DNA of 64,000 nt, from positions 1 through 64,000 of the forward strand of contig JABAKE010000016.1 in NCBI GenBank assembly GCA_019779905.1, written 5' to 3'. The notes under the pieces are model-generated. The model made no database searches. It was not told where the DNA came from and saw only the letters and a program-made list of their open reading frames with translations. Below are positions 32,711-42,536 of this stretch, in pieces (within the stretch, counting starts at the first letter, position 1; every line of letters starts with the position of its first letter). Origin of the DNA: Modestobacter lapidis. GTDB taxonomy: Bacteria; Actinomycetota; Actinomycetes; Mycobacteriales; Geodermatophilaceae. Made by a program: the position numbers and the translations under genes.

Positions 32711-33910
32711 TCAGCCGGCGGTGAACTCCGCCAGCCCGGCCAGCAGCCGGTCGACGTCGGCGTCGTCGGTGTAGGGCGCCAGCCCGACCCGCAGACCGCC
32801 GGTGTCGCCCAGCCCCAGCCGGCGCGAGGCCTCCAGCGCGTAGAACGACCCGGCCGGCGCGTTGACGCCCCGCCCGGCGAGGAAGCGGTACGCGTCGGCG
32901 GCGTCCCGGCCGGCGAACGTGAGCAGCAGGGTGGGTGTCCGTCGCTTCGCCCGCGACCAGAGGGTGACGCCGGGCAGGTCGCGGACGCCGTCCTCGATCC
33001 GCACCCGCAGCCGGTCCTCGTGCTCCTCCAGCGCGGCCATCGCCGTCGTCAGCCGGGTCCGGCGGTCCGCGCCGCCGCCCAGCGAGGCGAGGAAGTCGAT
33101 CGCCGCCGTCGTTCCGGCCAGCAGCTCGTAGGGCAGCGTGCCCAGCTCGAACCGCTCGGGGACGGCGTCGGTCGAGGGCAGCAGCTTGTCGGGGTGCAGG
33201 CCCGCCAGCAACGCGGGCGCGGCGACCAGGCACCCGCAGTGCGGGCCGAGGAACTTGTACGGCGAGCAGGCGTAGAAGTCCGCGCCGGACGCGGCGACGT
33301 CCACCGAGGCGTGCGCGGTGAGGTGCACGCCGTCCACCCAGGTCAGCGCGCCGGCATCGTGGGCGAGCGCGGTGATCGCCGGCAGGTCGGGGCGGGTGCC
33401 GATCAGGTTGGAGGCCCCGGTGACGGCGACCAGCCGGGTCCGGTCGCCGAGCAGCGCGCCGACTGCCTCCGGCGGCAGCTCGCCGGTGGCCGGGTCGAAG
33501 TCGGCCCACCGCACGGTCGCCCCGCGGGCGGTGGCGGCCTGCACCCAGGGCCGGACGTTGGCGTCGTGGTCGAGCCGGGTCACCACCACCTCGTCGCCGG
33601 GCCCCCAGCCGGCCGACAGCACCCGGGACAGCTCGTAGGTCAGCGAGGTCGCGCTGCGACCGAACACCACCCCGCCCGGGTCGCCGGCGACCAGGTCGGC
33701 GACCGCGGCCCGGGCGGCCAGCACGATGGCGTCGGCGGTGCGCTCGGCCCGGGTCACCGAGCCCCGGTTGGCCAGCGGCGCGGTGAGCGTCGCGGCGACG
33801 GCGGCGGCGACCACGTCGGGCACCTGCGAGCCGCCCGGCCCGTCGAAGTGGGCGGCGCCGGCCTGCAGGGCCGGGAAGTGCGCGCGGACGGCGGCGACGT
33901 CGAAGCTCAT
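32711..33910 (-). CDS. Cysteine desulfurase-like PLP enzyme
   Basis: The 399-residue protein is an aminotransferase class V member of the cysteine desulfurase-like branch. Landmarks are HFDGPGGSQVP near residue 23, FGRSATSLTYELSR, VVVTRLDHDANVRPW, WVDGVHLTAH for the PLP-ring Asp, and CSPYKFLGPHCG with the Schiff-base Lys. The late Cys loop of true IscS/SufS is not obvious, so sulfur transfer is inferred from family only. The ATG overlaps the stop of the upstream flavin monooxygenase (ATGA), so the two are co-translated. Confidence 0.87.
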   Translation of the reverse strand: MSFDVAAVRAHFPALQAGAAHFDGPGGSQVPDVVAAAVAATLTAPLANRGSVTRAERTADAIVLAARAAVADLVAGDPGGVVFGRSATSLTYELSRVLSAGWGPGDEVVVTRLDHDANVRPWVQAATARGATVRWADFDPATGELPPEAVGALLGDRTRLVAVTGASNLIGTRPDLPAITALAHDAGALTWVDGVHLTAHASVDVAASGADFYACSPYKFLGPHCGCLVAAPALLAGLHPDKLLPSTDAVPERFELGTLPYELLAGTTAAIDFLASLGGGADRRTRLTTAMAALEEHEDRLRVRIEDGVRDLPGVTLWSRAKRRTPTLLLTFAGRDAADAYRFLAGRGVNAPAGSFYALEASRRLGLGDTGGLRVGLAPYTDDADVDRLLAGLAEFTAG

Positions 33911-35340
33911 GAGGGGATCCTGCGGTACGGGCTCACCGCGGCGACGATCCGGTCGGGCCGCACCAGCACCGCCCGGCCGCGCAGCCACCGGACCAGCTCC
34001 GGGGAGTCCACTTCCCCCGGTCCGGTTCCGACGCGGAGCACCTTCCCCGGCCAGTCCGGCGGTACCCGCCCGCCCGCGGTGAGCACCGCCCACCCGGGCC
34101 CGAGGACGTCATCCAGCCGGCCGCCTCCCCCGATCGGTGGCTGCGGCACCAGCGCCCCGACCGGCGAGCCGGGCACCAGCCGCGGACGGCGGACCAGCCG
34201 GCCGGGCCGCAGCGGCGGCGTGCGGCTGGCCAGGGCGAAGTCGGAGATGCCGGGCAGCCGGCGCACCCCGCCGAGCACCAGGCGCCGGACGGCGGCGCCC
34301 CCGCGCCCGCCGCCGGTCATCAGCCGGCCGACCAGCACCGCCACCCGCACCAGCGCGGCGGCGTGCGGCGCCCGCTCTGCCTGGTGGGTGTCCAGCAGGG
34401 CGTCGTCCGCGCCGGCGAGCACCGCCGCCAGCTTCCAGGCGAGCTGGTGGGCGTCCCGCAGGCCCAGACCGAGGCCCTGGCCGATGAACGGCGGGGTGAG
34501 GTGGGCGGCGTCACCGCAGAGCAGGACCCGGCGGTCCCGCCACCGGTCGGCGACCTGGGCGGCGTAGCGGTACTCGGCCGTGCGGACCACCTCGGCACCG
34601 GCCGCACCGAACGGGGCCAGCAGCGCGGCCAGGTCCAGTCCGGCCGCGGACTCGCCGTCGTGCAGCCGGAACTCCGCCCGGTACCGGTTCCCGGCGACCG
34701 GCATGAAGGTGGCCGGGCGGTCGGGGTCGCAGACCTGGGAGACGCCGGGCCACACGTCCAGCGGGCCGGCGGCGACCAGGTCGACCACCAGCCAGCGCTG
34801 GGCGGGGCCGGCGTCGCGCATCCCCGCACCGATCAGCCGCCGGACCGTGCTGTTGGCGCCGTCGCAGCCGAGCACCGCGTCGGCGCGGAGCTGCTCCTCG
34901 GCCCCGGTGGCCCGGTCGTGGACGGTGACCCGGACCGGTCCGTCCCGCTGCTCGACGTGCACCACCTCCACCCCGCCGCGGAGGGTGGCCGTGGGTTCGT
35001 CGGCCAGCGCCCGCCGGAGCAGCACCTCGAGGTCGGGCTGGGTGAACATCGAGGCCTGCGGCCAGCCGTGCACGCCCGCGCCCCGGTGGAACTCGACCAG
35101 CACCCGGCCGTCGCGGTCCAGCAGCCGCAAGCCGGCCGCCGGTCGGCTGATCCCGGCGAAGGCGTCGGCGACCCCGGCGTCCTGCAGCACCCGCAGCGAC
35201 TCGTCGTCCAGGTGCACGGCGCGCGGCTGCGGATAGGCGTCGACGTGCCGGTCGAGGACGAGGACGTCGACCCCCCGGCGGGCCAGCAGCAGCGCCGCGG
35301 TGACGCCCACCGGCCCCGCGCCCACCACGATCACCGTCAC
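33907..35340 (-). CDS. FAD-dependent aromatic monooxygenase (MhpA-like)
   Basis: The 477-residue flavoprotein of the PheA/TfdB class has the GxGxxG dinucleotide motif VVGAGPVGVTAALLLARRG at the N-terminus, GCDGANSTVRRLIG (the DG motif) near residue 165, and CGDAAHLTPPFIGQGLGLGLRDA (the GD motif, quoted in part) near 285. RAVHLDDESLRVLQDAG resembles 3-(3-hydroxyphenyl)propionate hydroxylase. It would hydroxylate a phenolic substrate using NAD(P)H. It forms a two-gene operon with the cysteine desulfurase-like gene; no ring-cleavage genes are nearby. Confidence 0.88.
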   Translation of the reverse strand: MTVIVVGAGPVGVTAALLLARRGVDVLVLDRHVDAYPQPRAVHLDDESLRVLQDAGVADAFAGISRPAAGLRLLDRDGRVLVEFHRGAGVHGWPQASMFTQPDLEVLLRRALADEPTATLRGGVEVVHVEQRDGPVRVTVHDRATGAEEQLRADAVLGCDGANSTVRRLIGAGMRDAGPAQRWLVVDLVAAGPLDVWPGVSQVCDPDRPATFMPVAGNRYRAEFRLHDGESAAGLDLAALLAPFGAAGAEVVRTAEYRYAAQVADRWRDRRVLLCGDAAHLTPPFIGQGLGLGLRDAHQLAWKLAAVLAGADDALLDTHQAERAPHAAALVRVAVLVGRLMTGGGRGGAAVRRLVLGGVRRLPGISDFALASRTPPLRPGRLVRRPRLVPGSPVGALVPQPPIGGGGRLDDVLGPGWAVLTAGGRVPPDWPGKVLRVGTGPGEVDSPELVRWLRGRAVLVRPDRIVAAVSPYRRIPS

Positions 35341-35394
35341 GGCGCGAGTGTGCCGGTCCGGCCGGGTAGACCTGGCCCCGGCCGGACCCGCGCC

Positions 35395-37296
35395 TCAGGA
35401 GGTGGGAGTGTCCGGGTCCCGGCTCGGGTCCACCACCATGTCGGTGTGCTGCCGGCCCTCACCGGTCGGCGGTGCGGTGCCGTCGCTCCGGCCGGCCCCG
35501 GCCGGGGCGTCGACCAGCTCGTCGTTGGGCCGGCCGCCGGAGCGCCGCATCGCCAGGATCAGCGCCACGATCCCGACCAGCAGGACCGCCAGCCACAGCG
35601 TGCTGAAGTTCAGGCCGAACCCGTAGATCACTACCAGCGAGAGCCCGCCGGCCAGCAGGCAGTAGTAGATCGTCGGCAGGATCGTCTTGCGGATCAGGTC
35701 GCCCTCGCGTCCGATCAGGCCGACCGTGGCCGACGCCGCCACGACGTTGTGCACGGTGATCATGTTGCCGGCCGCGCCGCCGACCGCCTGGGTCGCGACG
35801 ACGGTCTCGGGCACGACGCCGATCTCCACGGCGGTGGAGAACTGGAACAGCGAGAACATCAGGTTGCTCACGGTGTTGCTGCCCGCGACGAAGGCACCGA
35901 GCGCCCCGATCCACGGCGCGAACGCCGGCCACGCGCCGCCGGCGATGGACGCGGCGCCCTCGGCGAGGACCAGTGGCATGGACTCCAGGCCGGACTCGTT
36001 GAAGTCACCGCCGGAGTTGATGAACACCCGCACCAGCGGCAGGGCGAACAGCAGGGCGACGGCGGCGCCGGCCAGCTGGGCGCCCGCCACCCGCCAGGAG
36101 GCGGCGATGTCGGCGGGGCGCATCCGGTGCAGGGCGTAGGTGGCCAGGCAGGCCAGGATGAACACGAACCCCGGCAGGTACACCACCTGCAGGGCCTGGG
36201 CGATGCCGGTGCCGAAGATGTCGTCCACGTTCACGACCCGCCAGCCGGTGGTGAGGAACTCGGTGACCGGGTCGATCGTGCGGCTCAGCACCAGCAGGAC
36301 GGCGACGACGAGGTACGGCGTCCAGGCGAGCCAGATGCTCATCTTCCGTGCGGCGATGTCCTCCGTCTCCGGCTCCAGGCTGCCCATCCAGTTCGCCGCC
36401 CAGCGCTTCCGCGGCGGGAAGTCCCAGACCTTCTTGGGCATCAGGAAGCCGCGGCTGGACGCGAACATCACGATGACCAGCCCGATGAGGCCACCGAGCA
36501 GGGACGGGAACTCCGGGCCGAGGACGGCCGCGACGGTCACGTACGGGACGGTCATCGCGAAGGCCGCGAACAGCGCGAACGGCCAGATCGCCAGGCCGTC
36601 GGCGAACCGCTTCCGCTCGCCGAAGAACCCGCACAGCATGCAGGCGAGGATGAGCGGGATCAGCGTGCCGATGGTGGCGTGCAGCAGGGCCACCTGCAGC
36701 CCGATCCGCTCGAGGAACCCGGGCAGCTCGACGCCGAGCACCGACATCCGCTCCTCGACGGCGGAGGAACCGCTCAGCCCGCCGCCGACCCCCACCAGGA
36801 TCGGCGTGCCGACGGCGCCGAAGCTCACCGGCGTGCTCTGGATGATCAGCCCCACCATGACCGCGGCCATGGCCGGGAAGCCCAGGGCCAGCAGCAGCGG
36901 CGCGACCACCGCGGCGGGGGTGCCGAAGCCGGACGCCCCCTCGATGAAGCTGCCGAACAGCCAGCCGATGATGATCGCCTGCACCCGGCGGTCGGGGCTG
37001 ATGCTGGTGAACCCGGCGCGGATGGTGGCCATCGCGCCGCTCTTGGTCAGGGTCTCGAGCAGCAGCAGCGCGCCGAAGACGATGTAGAGCAGCGTCAGGG
37101 CCAGCAGCAGGCCCTGGATCGCCGATGCGGCGACGGCGGTGGGGTCCATCTCCCAGACGAACAGGGCGACGAGCACCACGACCACGAAACCGACCGGCAT
37201 GGCCCACTTCGCCGGCCACCGCAGGCCCACGAGGAGCACTCCGACCACCACGATCGGGAGCAGTGCCAGCAGGCTCAGCACAGCGAGGTTGTCCAC
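35395..37296 (-). CDS. lldP: L-lactate permease family transporter
   Basis: The 633-residue protein has about 13 transmembrane helices. It matches LctP/LldP in [22 protein letters not shown] (quoted in part), [27 protein letters not shown] and [18 protein letters not shown]. It would import lactate or glycolate with protons. The GTG at 37294-37296 is chosen as start. The gene is divergent from the NDMA-dependent alcohol dehydrogenase and could share its control region. The hydrophilic C-terminal ~65 residues are unusual and look disordered. Confidence 0.91.
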   Translation of the reverse strand: MDNLAVLSLLALLPIVVVGVLLVGLRWPAKWAMPVGFVVVVLVALFVWEMDPTAVAASAIQGLLLALTLLYIVFGALLLLETLTKSGAMATIRAGFTSISPDRRVQAIIIGWLFGSFIEGASGFGTPAAVVAPLLLALGFPAMAAVMVGLIIQSTPVSFGAVGTPILVGVGGGLSGSSAVEERMSVLGVELPGFLERIGLQVALLHATIGTLIPLILACMLCGFFGERKRFADGLAIWPFALFAAFAMTVPYVTVAAVLGPEFPSLLGGLIGLVIVMFASSRGFLMPKKVWDFPPRKRWAANWMGSLEPETEDIAARKMSIWLAWTPYLVVAVLLVLSRTIDPVTEFLTTGWRVVNVDDIFGTGIAQALQVVYLPGFVFILACLATYALHRMRPADIAASWRVAGAQLAGAAVALLFALPLVRVFINSGGDFNESGLESMPLVLAEGAASIAGGAWPAFAPWIGALGAFVAGSNTVSNLMFSLFQFSTAVEIGVVPETVVATQAVGGAAGNMITVHNVVAASATVGLIGREGDLIRKTILPTIYYCLLAGGLSLVVIYGFGLNFSTLWLAVLLVGIVALILAMRRSGGRPNDELVDAPAGAGRSDGTAPPTGEGRQHTDMVVDPSRDPDTPTS

Positions 37297-37517
37297 GGTT
37301 GCGCCTCTCGTCGTCGGTGCACTGACGGTTCGGTGACGTGCACTGTGTCGCAGGTCACCGGGCCGCGCCACCCCGGGGTCACGCGCACCCGGCGACCGTT
37401 GCCCGAACGTTGCACGACCTTCCGGCGAGTGTGATCCGTGCCATAGCGTGCCGCTCCAGGTGCGCGGCTGCGCACACCACCGAGGCCCTCGGCGACGAGG
37501 GCGACGAGGAGGCCCCC
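37297..37517. promoter_or_regulatory. Divergent control region of lldP and the NDMA alcohol dehydrogenase
   Basis: Two candidate sites are seen. One is the inverted repeat CGGTGAC (37331-37337) with GTCACCG (37354-37360). The other is CGAACGTTGCAC at 37404-37415, identical to 10255-10266 upstream of coxS, with a further CGTTGC just before it. The second lies about 100 bp upstream of the dehydrogenase start, a position suited to an activator. Confidence 0.5.
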
Positions 37518-38642
37518 GTGCCCGTCAACACCCGCGGCGCGATCATGCGTTCGGCCCCCGGCACGTGGGAGGTCGTCGACCTGGTCGTCGACGATCCGCA
37601 GGCCGGCGAACTCCAGGTCAAGCTGGCCGCCTCCGGGCTGTGCCACTCCGACGACCACATCGCCACCGGCGACATGCAGGTCGGCAAGTATCCCTTCCTC
37701 GGCGGCCACGAGGGTGCCGGCGTCGTCACCGCCGTCGGGCCGGGCGTGAAGGACTTCGAGGAGGGCGACCACGTCGTCTTCTCGTTCCTGCCCGGCTGCG
37801 GCCGGTGCCGCTACTGCGCCAACGGCCAGCAGTACATCTGCGACTCCGGCGCCAACCTGCTCGTCGGCTCGCGGTGGGACGACGCGACGAGCTTCCGCGT
37901 CAAGACCTCGGACGGCGAGGACGTCGGGCAGATGTGCGGGCTCGGCACCTTCGCCGAGATCACCACGGTGGACGTCCGCTCGACCGTGAAGATCGACAAG
38001 AGCATCCCGCTGGACGTCGCCTGCCTCGTCGGGTGCGGCGTGGGCACGGGCTGGGGCACCGCGGTCCAGGCCGGCGAGGTCCGGGCCGGCGACACGGTCA
38101 TCGTGATGGGCGTCGGCGGCATCGGTATCAACGCCGTGCAGGGCGCGGCGAACGCGGGCGCGAGCCACGTCATCGCCGTCGACCCCGTGGCGTTCAAGCG
38201 CGAGAAGGCGATGGAACTCGGCGCGACCGAGACGTTCGCGGGCATCGAGGAGGCCGCCGACTTCGCGCGCAGCGTCACCAACGGGCAGGGCGCCGACAAG
38301 GCGCTGATCACCGTCGGGGTGCTCAAGGGCGAGCACGTGGCCCAGGCGTTGGACGCGATCGGCAAGGGTGGGCGGGTCGTCATCACCGGCCTCGGCGACC
38401 TCACCGACGTGGGCATCCCGATCAACCCCAGCATGCTGGCGTTGTTCACCAAGGAGATCCGCGGCGCCCTGTTCGGTGACCAGAACCCCAGCTTCGACAT
38501 GCTGAAGATGCTGCGGCTCTACCAGGAGGGCACCCTCAAGCTCGACGAGCTGATCACCAAGCGGTACAAGCTGGACGACATCAACCAGGGCTACGAGGAC
38601 CTGCACGAGGGCAAGAACATCCGCGGCGTCATCGTCTACTAG
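37518..38642 (+). CDS. NDMA-dependent (mycofactocin-linked) alcohol dehydrogenase
   Basis: The 374-residue zinc-dependent medium-chain dehydrogenase has catalytic zinc ligands C42 and the GHE at 63-65, structural zinc Cys at 94, 97, 100 and 108 (CGRCRYC then C), and the NAD motif GVGGIG. The sequence ([27 protein letters not shown]) matches the NDMA-dependent methanol/alcohol dehydrogenase branch whose nicotinamide stays bound and is reoxidised by mycofactocin. The GTG at 37518 follows GAGGAGG. It stands 6 kb from mftR, consistent with the dispersed mycofactocin regulon. Confidence 0.93.
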   Translation: MPVNTRGAIMRSAPGTWEVVDLVVDDPQAGELQVKLAASGLCHSDDHIATGDMQVGKYPFLGGHEGAGVVTAVGPGVKDFEEGDHVVFSFLPGCGRCRYCANGQQYICDSGANLLVGSRWDDATSFRVKTSDGEDVGQMCGLGTFAEITTVDVRSTVKIDKSIPLDVACLVGCGVGTGWGTAVQAGEVRAGDTVIVMGVGGIGINAVQGAANAGASHVIAVDPVAFKREKAMELGATETFAGIEEAADFARSVTNGQGADKALITVGVLKGEHVAQALDAIGKGGRVVITGLGDLTDVGIPINPSMLALFTKEIRGALFGDQNPSFDMLKMLRLYQEGTLKLDELITKRYKLDDINQGYEDLHEGKNIRGVIVY

Positions 38643-38647
38643 AAGGA

Positions 38648-38727
38648 CCCCGTTGCCCCCCACGGCTCGCACGCTCGCCGTGGGTCCCTGCAACGGGGCC
38701 AGGTCCCGGGGGCTGTCCGCCCCCGGG
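38648..38727 (+). terminator. Tandem terminator hairpins after the alcohol dehydrogenase
   Basis: The first hairpin has outer stem CCCCGTTGC (38648-38656) with GCAACGGGG (38690-38698) and inner stem CCCACGGC (38659-38666) with GCCGTGGG (38677-38684). It is entered by TAGAAGGACCCC, the family signature. The second is a perfect 9-bp stem, CCCGGGGGC (38705-38713) with GCCCCCGGG (38719-38727). The moxR2 gene starts 27 bp later. Confidence 0.75.
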
Positions 38728-38753
38728 GCCTTCCGCTGCCCGATGAGGACCCC

Positions 38754-39671
38754 ATGACCGCCGCGCCCCCGCACGCCACCGCCGCCGGACGGCTCGACGC
38801 GGCGGGCATGGTCCGCACCGCCCGGGAGCGGGTGGTGGACCGGGTGCGCGAGGCCGAGGTGGTCGCCGCGGCGCTGTCGGCGGGCCGCAACATCGTCCTG
38901 GAGGGGCCGCCCGGCACCGGCAAGACCACGCTGCTGCGCGCCCTGGCCGACGGCACCGGCGTTCCGCTCGTGCTGGTGGAGGGGAACGCCGAGCTCACCC
39001 CCACCCGGCTGATCGGCCACCACGACGCCTCACGGGTGCTCACCGAGGACTACCGGCCGGAGAACTTCGTCCCCGGGCCCCTCACCCGGGCGATGACCGA
39101 GGGCGCCCTGCTCTACGTCGAGGAGTTCAACCGGGTGCCCGAGGAGACGATGAACGTCCTGCTCGGGGTGCTGTCGGAGCGGGAGATGCACGTGCCGCGG
39201 TTCGGCCGGGTCGCCGCCCGGCCCACGTTCCGGCTGGTGGCGGCCATGAACCCGTTCGACGCCGTCGGCACCGCCAGGATCACCCCCGCCCTCTACGACC
39301 GGTCCTGCCGGATCGCGATGGGCTACCAGGACGAGGACGCCGAGCGCGCCGTCGTCAGCACCGCCACCGGCGGGCCGGGCGGCCTGGTGGCCCGCGCGGT
39401 CCGGGCGGTGCGGATCACCCGCGACCACGCCGAGCTCCGGATCGGCGCCTCGGTGCGCGGCGCCATCGACACGGTGCTCATCGCCGGGGAGCTGGCCGCG
39501 GTGCGCGGGCTCGACGGGCTCGCCCAGCCGCTGGACGAGGCCGTCGGGGAGGATGCCGCCCTCGCCGCGCTCACCGGCAAGGTGACCCTCGGCGACGCCG
39601 TCACCCGCCCCGTCGAGCAGGTCGTGGTGGACATCTGGCGGCGGGCCGGTGAGGAGCTGGGAAAAGCCTGA
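38754..39671 (+). CDS. MoxR-family AAA ATPase (CoxD-like), module 2
   Basis: The 305-residue protein has Walker A GPPGTGKTT (51-59), Walker B LLYVEEFNRVPEE and sensor AMNPFDAVGT. It also shares VEGNAELTPTRLIGHHDASRVL with the module 1 protein, so the two are clear paralogues. It acts as an ATP-driven chaperone with a VWA partner, which follows and overlaps it by 4 bp. Unlike module 1, its Walker A is canonical. Confidence 0.9.
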   Translation: MTAAPPHATAAGRLDAAGMVRTARERVVDRVREAEVVAAALSAGRNIVLEGPPGTGKTTLLRALADGTGVPLVLVEGNAELTPTRLIGHHDASRVLTEDYRPENFVPGPLTRAMTEGALLYVEEFNRVPEETMNVLLGVLSEREMHVPRFGRVAARPTFRLVAAMNPFDAVGTARITPALYDRSCRIAMGYQDEDAERAVVSTATGGPGGLVARAVRAVRITRDHAELRIGASVRGAIDTVLIAGELAAVRGLDGLAQPLDEAVGEDAALAALTGKVTLGDAVTRPVEQVVVDIWRRAGEELGKA

Positions 39672-40744
39672 CCCCCGGGCCGGAGGAACCGCCCGGGGAC
39701 GGCCCGGACACCGGGGAGCCCGGCGACCGGGGCGCACTGCCTGCGCCGCCGCAGGCCGGCGCGGGGCTCACCGGCCCGCCGGGCCGCCGGCCGGCGCCGC
39801 CCGCACCGATCGAGGACGAGACCGACGTCGAGGAGCTGCTCCGCGAGCAGCGGGCCCGGCGGGCCGGCCGGGACGAGCTGGCCCGCGCCCATCCGGACTT
39901 CGAGCAGGTCAGCCCCGCTCCCGGTGAGCTCGACGGGGAGGCGCTGGCCGAGCTGACCGCCCGCGACCCCGACGCGGCGGCGCGGCTGCTGACCGCGCTG
40001 GGGCGGGCCTTCGACCCGGGGCTGCGCGCGGCGGCCCGGGCGCTGGCCACCCGGCTGCCGGTGAGCGTTCCGCGCGCCGGCGTCCCCGACCGGCCGGGCA
40101 CCCGGCGGGTGGTCACCCGCCGCGACCCCACCGGCACCGACGTCGACCTGGACGCCACGCTGGCCGCTCGCGGGGCGGAGCCGCACTGGCGCGCGGAGCA
40201 CGTGCACACCCGGGGCTGGCGGGCCACCGGGCGGGCCTGCGTGCTGCTGGTGGACGCCTCCGGGTCGGTGGCGGGGGACGAGCTGGCGGTCGCGGTGCTC
40301 ACCGCGGCGGCGCTCGGCCAGCGGATGCGGCCCGGCGACGAGCTGGCCGTGGTGGCGTTCTGGTCGTCCGCCGTCCTGCTGCAACCGCTGTCGGACAGGC
40401 CCCGGGCCGAGCTCGTGACCGACCGGCTGTTCGACCTGAAGGGTGGCGGGACGACGGACCTGGACCTGGCGCTGCGCACCGCGGCCGGCCAGCTCGCCCG
40501 CTCCCGGGCCGCGGCCCGGGACGTGCTGCTGCTGTCCGACGGCATGCCCACCGACAGCCCGGATCCGTTGCCGGCCGCCACGGCGCTGCGCCGGCTCGGC
40601 GCTCGGCTGCACGTGCTGGCGCTGGCCGACGAGCCCGAGTCGGTGGGCAACTGCGCGCTGCTCGCCGCGGCCGGGGGCGGGCGGTCCGCGGCGCTGCAGC
40701 GGCCCACGCAGGCGCCGGCCGCGCTGCGGACGCTGCTGGACTAG
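39668..40744 (+). CDS. VWA-domain protein (CoxE-like), module 2
   Basis: The VWA domain has MIDAS DASGS (D196, S198, S200), and LLLSDGMPTDSP later. No ATG, GTG or TTG occurs in frame until 40061, which would delete the conserved helical part (EDETDVEELLREQRARR onward). The frame is open and coding-like back to a CTG at 39668 that overlaps the moxR2 stop as CTGA. I therefore take CTG as the start (358 residues, with a Pro/Gly-rich N-terminus). It shares its last 4 bases with the convergent MOSC gene. Confidence 0.82.
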   Translation: MTPGPEEPPGDGPDTGEPGDRGALPAPPQAGAGLTGPPGRRPAPPAPIEDETDVEELLREQRARRAGRDELARAHPDFEQVSPAPGELDGEALAELTARDPDAAARLLTALGRAFDPGLRAAARALATRLPVSVPRAGVPDRPGTRRVVTRRDPTGTDVDLDATLAARGAEPHWRAEHVHTRGWRATGRACVLLVDASGSVAGDELAVAVLTAAALGQRMRPGDELAVVAFWSSAVLLQPLSDRPRAELVTDRLFDLKGGGTTDLDLALRTAAGQLARSRAAARDVLLLSDGMPTDSPDPLPAATALRRLGARLHVLALADEPESVGNCALLAAAGGGRSAALQRPTQAPAALRTLLD

Positions 40745-41322
40745 GAGGTGCGGGAGCGGGCGGCTGCCGGGCGGACGGCGTCCCCGGCCCGGGCGGCAGC
40801 CAGCGGAACGGCGGCCCGCAGCACCGCCGGGCCCACCCGGAGCCCGCCGTCCGACCGCGGCGCGCAGCGCACCCCCGCCCGGCCGCGCAGCCCGCGGTGC
40901 GCCCCCGGGGTGAGGGCGACGTCCAGCCAGGCGCACGGGTTGGCCGGCCGCCCACCGGCCAGCACCACCTCACCGGCGCCGCAGTCCAGGCTGAACAGCT
41001 GCCCGCGCAACGCCTCGACCTGCGCTCCCCGCAGCACCACGTTGCGTCGCGCGGCGAGCGGGTCCAGCGGGCCGCTGCCGAGCTCGGCGGCCAGGGCCTC
41101 CAGCGCCTCGACGGCCAGCACGGTCACCGACGCCTCCCGGTGGGCCGGCCGGCCGAAGTACCGGTCGCCGACGACGCCCAGCCCGGCGCGCACCTCGATG
41201 CCGGCCCGCGCCTCGACCGGCAGCGCCGCCACCGCCGGGTCGGGCCGGCCGCCGTAGCGGTGCGCCGGCGAGGCGAGCAGCCCGACCACCTCGACCTCGT
41301 AGGCGTACACCGGGGCTCTCAC
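40741..41322 (-). CDS. MOSC-domain protein
   Basis: The 193-residue protein has MOSC landmarks: AGLGVVGDRYFGR, SVTVLAVEALEALA, LDPLAARRNVVLRG, and the sulfur-carrying Cys in NPCAWLD. MOSC domains bind molybdenum cofactor or carry sulfur in cofactor sulfuration and in mARC-type enzymes. It lies 55 bp after xdhC on the same strand, within a moxR-VWA-xdhC-MOSC set, which supports a role in maturing a Mo-hydroxylase. Confidence 0.87.
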   Translation of the reverse strand: MRAPVYAYEVEVVGLLASPAHRYGGRPDPAVAALPVEARAGIEVRAGLGVVGDRYFGRPAHREASVTVLAVEALEALAAELGSGPLDPLAARRNVVLRGAQVEALRGQLFSLDCGAGEVVLAGGRPANPCAWLDVALTPGAHRGLRGRAGVRCAPRSDGGLRVGPAVLRAAVPLAAARAGDAVRPAAARSRTS

Positions 41323-41377
41323 CCGCCCTCCTCCGGTCCCGCCGGCAGAGCCGTTCCGGCGGCCGGGCTGCCGCGGC

Positions 41378-42499
41378 TCAGCGTTCGGCGGTGCGGTGGA
41401 TCGGGCCCTCGGCCCCGGTGAGCCGCTCGCCGCTGCCGCCCCAGCGACCGGCGATGATCTCCGCGGCGATCGACACGGCGGTCTCCTCCGGGGTGCGGGC
41501 GCCGAGGTCCAGCCCGATCGGTGAGGACAGCCGCTGGAGCTCGTCGGGCTGGAGCCCGGCCTCGCGCAGCCGGTCCAGCCGCTCGTCGTGGGTGCGCCGG
41601 GAGCCCATCGCCCCCACGTAGGCCACCGGCAGCCGCAGTGCGACCTCCAGCAGCGGGACGTCGAACTTCGGGTCGTGGGTGAGCACGCAGAGCACGGTGC
41701 GCTCGTCGACGCGGCCGGCGTCCGCCTCGGCCCGGAGGTACCGGTGCGGCCACTCCACGATCACCTCGTGGGCGTCGGGGAACCGGCGGGCGGTGGCGAA
41801 CACCGGCCGCGCGTCGCACACGGTGACCCGGTAGCCGAGGAACGACCCGACCCGGGCCACGGCCGCGGCGAAGTCGATCGCGCCGAACACGACCATCCGG
41901 GCCGGCGGGGCGTAGGAGGAGACGAACAGCGTGAGGTCGTCGCCGCGGCGCTCGCCGTCGTGGCCGTAGGTGAGGGTCGCCGTCCGGCCGGCGGCCAGCA
42001 TGCCGCGCGCGTCGGCGGCGACGGCGTCGTCCAGGCGCTGCAGGCCCAGGGTGCCCGACGCGCGGTCGGGCCACAGGACCAGCCGCTTGCCCAGCCGGTC
42101 CTCGGGGCCCTTCACGCAGGTGACGACGGCGACCGGCTCGTGCGCGGCCACCGATCCGGCGATCTCCCCGAGCTCGGGGAACGACTCGCGGGACACCGGT
42201 TCCACGTAGACGTCGAGGATCCCGCCGCAGGTGAGCCCCACGGCGAAGGCGTCGTCGTCGCTGACGCCGTACCGCTGCAGGGTCGGCTCGCCGGTCCGGG
42301 CGGCGTCCCGGGCCTCCTCGTAGACCGCGCCCTCGACGCAGCCGCCGGAGACGCTGCCCACCGCGGTCCCGTCCGGGCCGACCAGCATCGAGGCGCCCGG
42401 CGGGCGGGGCGCCGAGCGCCAGGTGCCCACCACCGTGCCGACGCCGACGGTCTCCCCTGCCTGCCACCAGCCGATCAGGTCGTCCAACACATCACGCAT
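41378..42499 (-). CDS. xdhC: XdhC/CoxF-family Mo-hydroxylase maturation factor
   Basis: The 373-residue protein has an N-terminal XdhC/CoxI domain with GSVSGGCVEGAVYEEA (C54 is the conserved Cys) and LTCGGILDVYVEP. A C-terminal Rossmann domain has VVFGAIDFAAAVARVG, PVFATARRFPDA, THDPKFDVPLL and YVGAMGSRRTH. XdhC proteins bind molybdenum cofactor and help insert its terminal sulfido ligand. It lies downstream of the module 3 moxR-VWA pair, separated by a repeat-type hairpin, and upstream of the MOSC gene. Confidence 0.92.
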   Translation of the reverse strand: MRDVLDDLIGWWQAGETVGVGTVVGTWRSAPRPPGASMLVGPDGTAVGSVSGGCVEGAVYEEARDAARTGEPTLQRYGVSDDDAFAVGLTCGGILDVYVEPVSRESFPELGEIAGSVAAHEPVAVVTCVKGPEDRLGKRLVLWPDRASGTLGLQRLDDAVAADARGMLAAGRTATLTYGHDGERRGDDLTLFVSSYAPPARMVVFGAIDFAAAVARVGSFLGYRVTVCDARPVFATARRFPDAHEVIVEWPHRYLRAEADAGRVDERTVLCVLTHDPKFDVPLLEVALRLPVAYVGAMGSRRTHDERLDRLREAGLQPDELQRLSSPIGLDLGARTPEETAVSIAAEIIAGRWGGSGERLTGAEGPIHRTAER

Positions 42500-42536
42500 C
42501 TGCGTCCTCCTGTCGGTTGGCCTCGGTCGGAGGCTC

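Noticed and set aside
34363-37434. A 3-kb plus-strand open frame opposite the monooxygenase and lldP genes
   Set aside because: Its translation is dominated by Arg, Gln, Asp and His with no motif, while the minus strand shows clear FAD and permease signatures.
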